Source: Candidatus Pelagibacterales bacterium (GTDB lineage Bacteria > Pseudomonadota > Alphaproteobacteria > TMED109). Taken from it: 7,280 nucleotides of DNA. Each line of letters starts with the position of its first letter. Position 1 is the first letter of the stretch. The stretch covers positions 176,541 through 183,820 of the forward strand of contig PBIU01000003.1 in the NCBI GenBank assembly GCA_002720535.1, given 5' to 3'. Positions 5,857-7,280 of the stretch are shown one piece after another. The notes beneath the pieces were generated by a model. That model did not search any database, was not told where the DNA came from, and was given only the letters and a program-made list of their open reading frames with translations. The position numbers and the translations under genes were made by a program.

Positions 5857-7005
5857 TTAAACGTTATTTGCCATTTCTCTTGCTTGTAAATATCCTGATT
5901 CTTGGTATTTAGTAACATCTATAGCTTTTTTTAAGAAGTCTTGATAATGTAAATGTATTTTCATTGCTATTGGATCTTTTTCTGCATTATCTTGTACTAC
6001 TTCTTTAGCAACTTTTAAAAACTCTTTCATGATATCTATAGGAAGTGTCTTAAATTCAACATCATGTTCTTTAACTATAGTTTGGTAACTTATAGCATTA
6101 CGATATATGTATTCATTGTATGATTCATTATTAGCACTATTGGCTGAAGTTTTTATAATATTTCTTAAGTCATTTGAGAAATTATTATAAAGCTCTTTAT
6201 TAATTAGCATTTCATTCATGGAGCCAGGACTATGTATACCAGGCCCATAACAAATTTTAGCTATCTTGGGAAAACCAAACGCTAAGTCCATCCATGGGCC
6301 TCCCCATTCAACCGCGTCAACTACTCCTGATTGAAATGAACTCATAACTTCTCCGCCTGGAATATTAACTGCAGTAGCTCCCATTCTATTCAAAATTTCA
6401 TTTGGCAGACCCGCCATTCTAATTTTTAACCCTTGTAAATCTTCTAATGAATTTAGAGTTTTTTTATACCATCCAAACATTTCTGATTGAACAATTCCTG
6501 CCTGAAAAGGCTGTATACCATAAGGTTCCATTGCCTCTTCCCAGAGCTTTTGTCCTCCGCCATGCATTATCCAAGAACTTTGTTCAGATGGACTTAAACC
6601 ACCAGGAATTCCACCAAAATATGCTAAACCTGGATTTTTTGATATCCAATATCCTGGCCATCCATGTCCCATTTCAACTGTTCCTTGTCTTACGGCATCG
6701 AATACTTCATAAGCAGGAACTATTTCACCTGAACCATACACTTTAATTTCTAATCTTCCATCAGACGCTTGAGTTATTGTTTCTGCAACTTTTTCAGCTG
6801 TTGTTCCAACTCCTGGAAAATTTTTAGGCCATGTCGTTGCCATCCTTAATTGTATTATATTTTTAGAGATAGAAGTTGAACTTTCTGGTTTTGACGGTGT
6901 TCCTCCTTTTATATTTTCTTTACATGAAATTAGTAGTCCTGCAGTCGTTAAGGCTGATGCTCCGATAAGAATTTTTCTTCTATTAAATTTATTATTTTTT
7001 TTCAT
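5857..7005 (-). CDS. TRAP transporter solute-binding protein, DctP/TakP type, with Tat-lipoprotein-like leader
   Basis: The extracytoplasmic receptor of a TRAP transporter, which passes a small carboxylate or similar solute to a DctQ/DctM membrane complex. The match to the TakP (2-oxoacid) branch is clear: A-T-T-W-P-K-N-F-P-G-V-G (56-67), I-V-P-A-Y-E-V-F-D-A-V (95-105), G-L-K-I-R (192-196; R196 is the conserved carboxylate-binding position of the family), N-I-P-G-G-E (214-219) and V-D-A-V-E-W-G-G-P (229-237). The leader has R9-R10-K-I-L-I-G, a twin-arginine pattern, then L25-I26-S27-C28, a lipobox, followed by a Ser/Thr/Lys-rich linker to about residue 48. It is therefore probably Tat-exported, lipid-anchored, or both. 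The length of 382 is normal with this leader. The ATG at 7005 has GGGAG 9 bases upstream, inside the preceding GFA gene, whose stop is 5 bp away. No TRAP membrane subunit is visible on either side. Confidence 0.94.
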   Translation of the reverse strand: MKKNNKFNRRKILIGASALTTAGLLISCKENIKGGTPSKPESSTSISKNIIQLRMATTWPKNFPGVGTTAEKVAETITQASDGRLEIKVYGSGEIVPAYEVFDAVRQGTVEMGHGWPGYWISKNPGLAYFGGIPGGLSPSEQSSWIMHGGGQKLWEEAMEPYGIQPFQAGIVQSEMFGWYKKTLNSLEDLQGLKIRMAGLPNEILNRMGATAVNIPGGEVMSSFQSGVVDAVEWGGPWMDLAFGFPKIAKICYGPGIHSPGSMNEMLINKELYNNFSNDLRNIIKTSANSANNESYNEYIYRNAISYQTIVKEHDVEFKTLPIDIMKEFLKVAKEVVQDNAEKDPIAMKIHLHYQDFLKKAIDVTKYQESGYLQAREMANNV

Positions 7006-7010
7006 GATAA

Positions 7011-7280
7011 TTAACTCCCAAATGATTTTATTTTATTTATATTTTTTTTCCAATGCTTTCCATCAAACTTTATAATCTTAACTTTATTAATAGTTTTAGA
7101 GTATATACAATTAAGGTTAACACTTATAGAATCTGGATGGGATCTAGGAATATAAAATGATTTAATTCCGCAATTTTTACAAAACAAGTGTTTTGCAACA
7201 TTAGTATTAAACGTATAAGTAGACAGGTATTTTTTGCCTTTAAGTAATTTAAACTGGGATTTATCTATAATATAATGTTT
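7011..7280 (-). CDS. GFA-family (CENP-V/GFA domain) zinc protein, 3' part only
   Basis: An open frame enters from the right edge and ends at the TAA complementary to 7011-7013, giving 89 residues; the start lies outside the window. It is the C-terminal two thirds of a GFA-domain protein, the family named for glutathione-dependent formaldehyde-activating enzyme (Gfa), with many members of unknown substrate. Recognisable parts, numbered from the fragment's first residue, are L-L-K-G (12-15), Y-T-F-N-T (22-26), A-K-H-L-F-C-K-N-C-G (29-38) and R-S-H-P-D-S-I-S-V-N (46-55). C34 and C37 are a zinc-binding C-x-x-C pair, and C58 follows in N-L-N-C. About 30-45 N-terminal residues, which usually hold the other C-x-C ligands, are missing. 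The TRAP binding-protein gene starts 5 bp downstream on the same strand and takes its ribosome-binding site from this gene's end, so the two are cotranscribed. A formaldehyde role is not shown. Confidence 0.88.
   Translation of the reverse strand, partial: KHYIIDKSQFKLLKGKKYLSTYTFNTNVAKHLFCKNCGIKSFYIPRSHPDSISVNLNCIYSKTINKVKIIKFDGKHWKKNINKIKSFGS
7015..7019 (-). promoter_or_regulatory. Shine-Dalgarno of the TRAP binding protein, inside the GFA gene end
   Basis: GGGAG reads leftward and ends 9 bases before the ATG at 7005. It overlaps the last codons of the GFA-family gene, supporting the chosen start and coupling the two genes on one message. Confidence 0.7.

Noticed and set aside
5842..5864. 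Possible inverted repeat (GAAT-A-ATTC, with TAAG and CTTA around it) between the convergent symporter and TRAP genes
   Set aside because: The stem is short, interrupted and A/T only, with no following T-tract of the usual kind; not enough for a terminator call.
6447..6746. A 99-residue open frame on the plus strand opposite the TRAP binding-protein gene
   Set aside because: The antisense strand of a well-conserved coding region yields a Leu/His/Phe-rich peptide with no domain features; it is a frame shadow.
1..7280. CRISPR arrays, tRNA or rRNA genes, insertion sequences, phage or defence genes
   Set aside because: No spaced repeats, structured RNA, transposase or integrase motifs were seen; every sizeable open region is accounted for by known metabolic, transport or housekeeping families.

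Overview
The window is very AT-rich, with A/T-ending codons throughout, and tightly packed. The longest gene-free stretch is 122 bp (4032-4153), so no stretch over 300 bp lacks a gene. The gene set suggests a free-living, probably marine alphaproteobacterium with a streamlined genome, of the SAR11 type or another AT-rich lineage. This rests on an invasion-associated locus B (IalB)-type secreted protein directly before rlmN, a TakP/DctP-type TRAP solute-binding protein, a sodium:solute symporter with its DUF3311 partner, a GFA-family gene, and 1-53 bp gaps elsewhere. The lineage is inferred from gene content and composition; no phylogeny was run.

Left part, 2-2825 (+): an IalB-like periplasmic protein, rlmN (23S rRNA/tRNA adenosine-C2 methyltransferase) and argG (argininosuccinate synthase). 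The first two share one base (TAATG) and argG follows after 29 bp, so this looks like one housekeeping transcription unit. It ends in a tail-to-tail junction with a leftward pair, a YggT-family membrane protein (2827-3120) and an alpha/beta hydrolase of the kynurenine-formamidase/esterase type (3174-4031). Only one base separates argG from yggT.

Middle, 4032-4153: the main divergent regulatory region. It has candidate -10 boxes on both strands and a clear ribosome-binding site before a TTG start. From it runs rightward a two-gene transport unit: a 72-residue DUF3311 membrane protein and a 489-residue sodium:solute symporter (4374-5843).

Right part, 5857-7280 (-): a TRAP-type solute-binding protein whose leader combines a twin-arginine motif with a lipobox, preceded 5 bp upstream by the 3' end of a GFA-family (CENP-V/GFA, zinc-binding) gene that runs off the window. 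The Shine-Dalgarno sequence of the binding protein lies in the last codons of the GFA gene. No TRAP membrane subunits (DctQ/DctM) are visible.

The right half thus holds parts of two uptake systems for small organic solutes. SSS carriers, and the TRAP transporters characterised so far, are generally sodium-driven. The symporter and binding-protein genes face each other across 13 bp. Every gene belongs to a known family and I found no clearly new system. The points most worth a second look are the Tat/lipobox leader and altered pocket residues of the TRAP protein, its apparent separation from membrane subunits, and the GFA-TRAP linkage.
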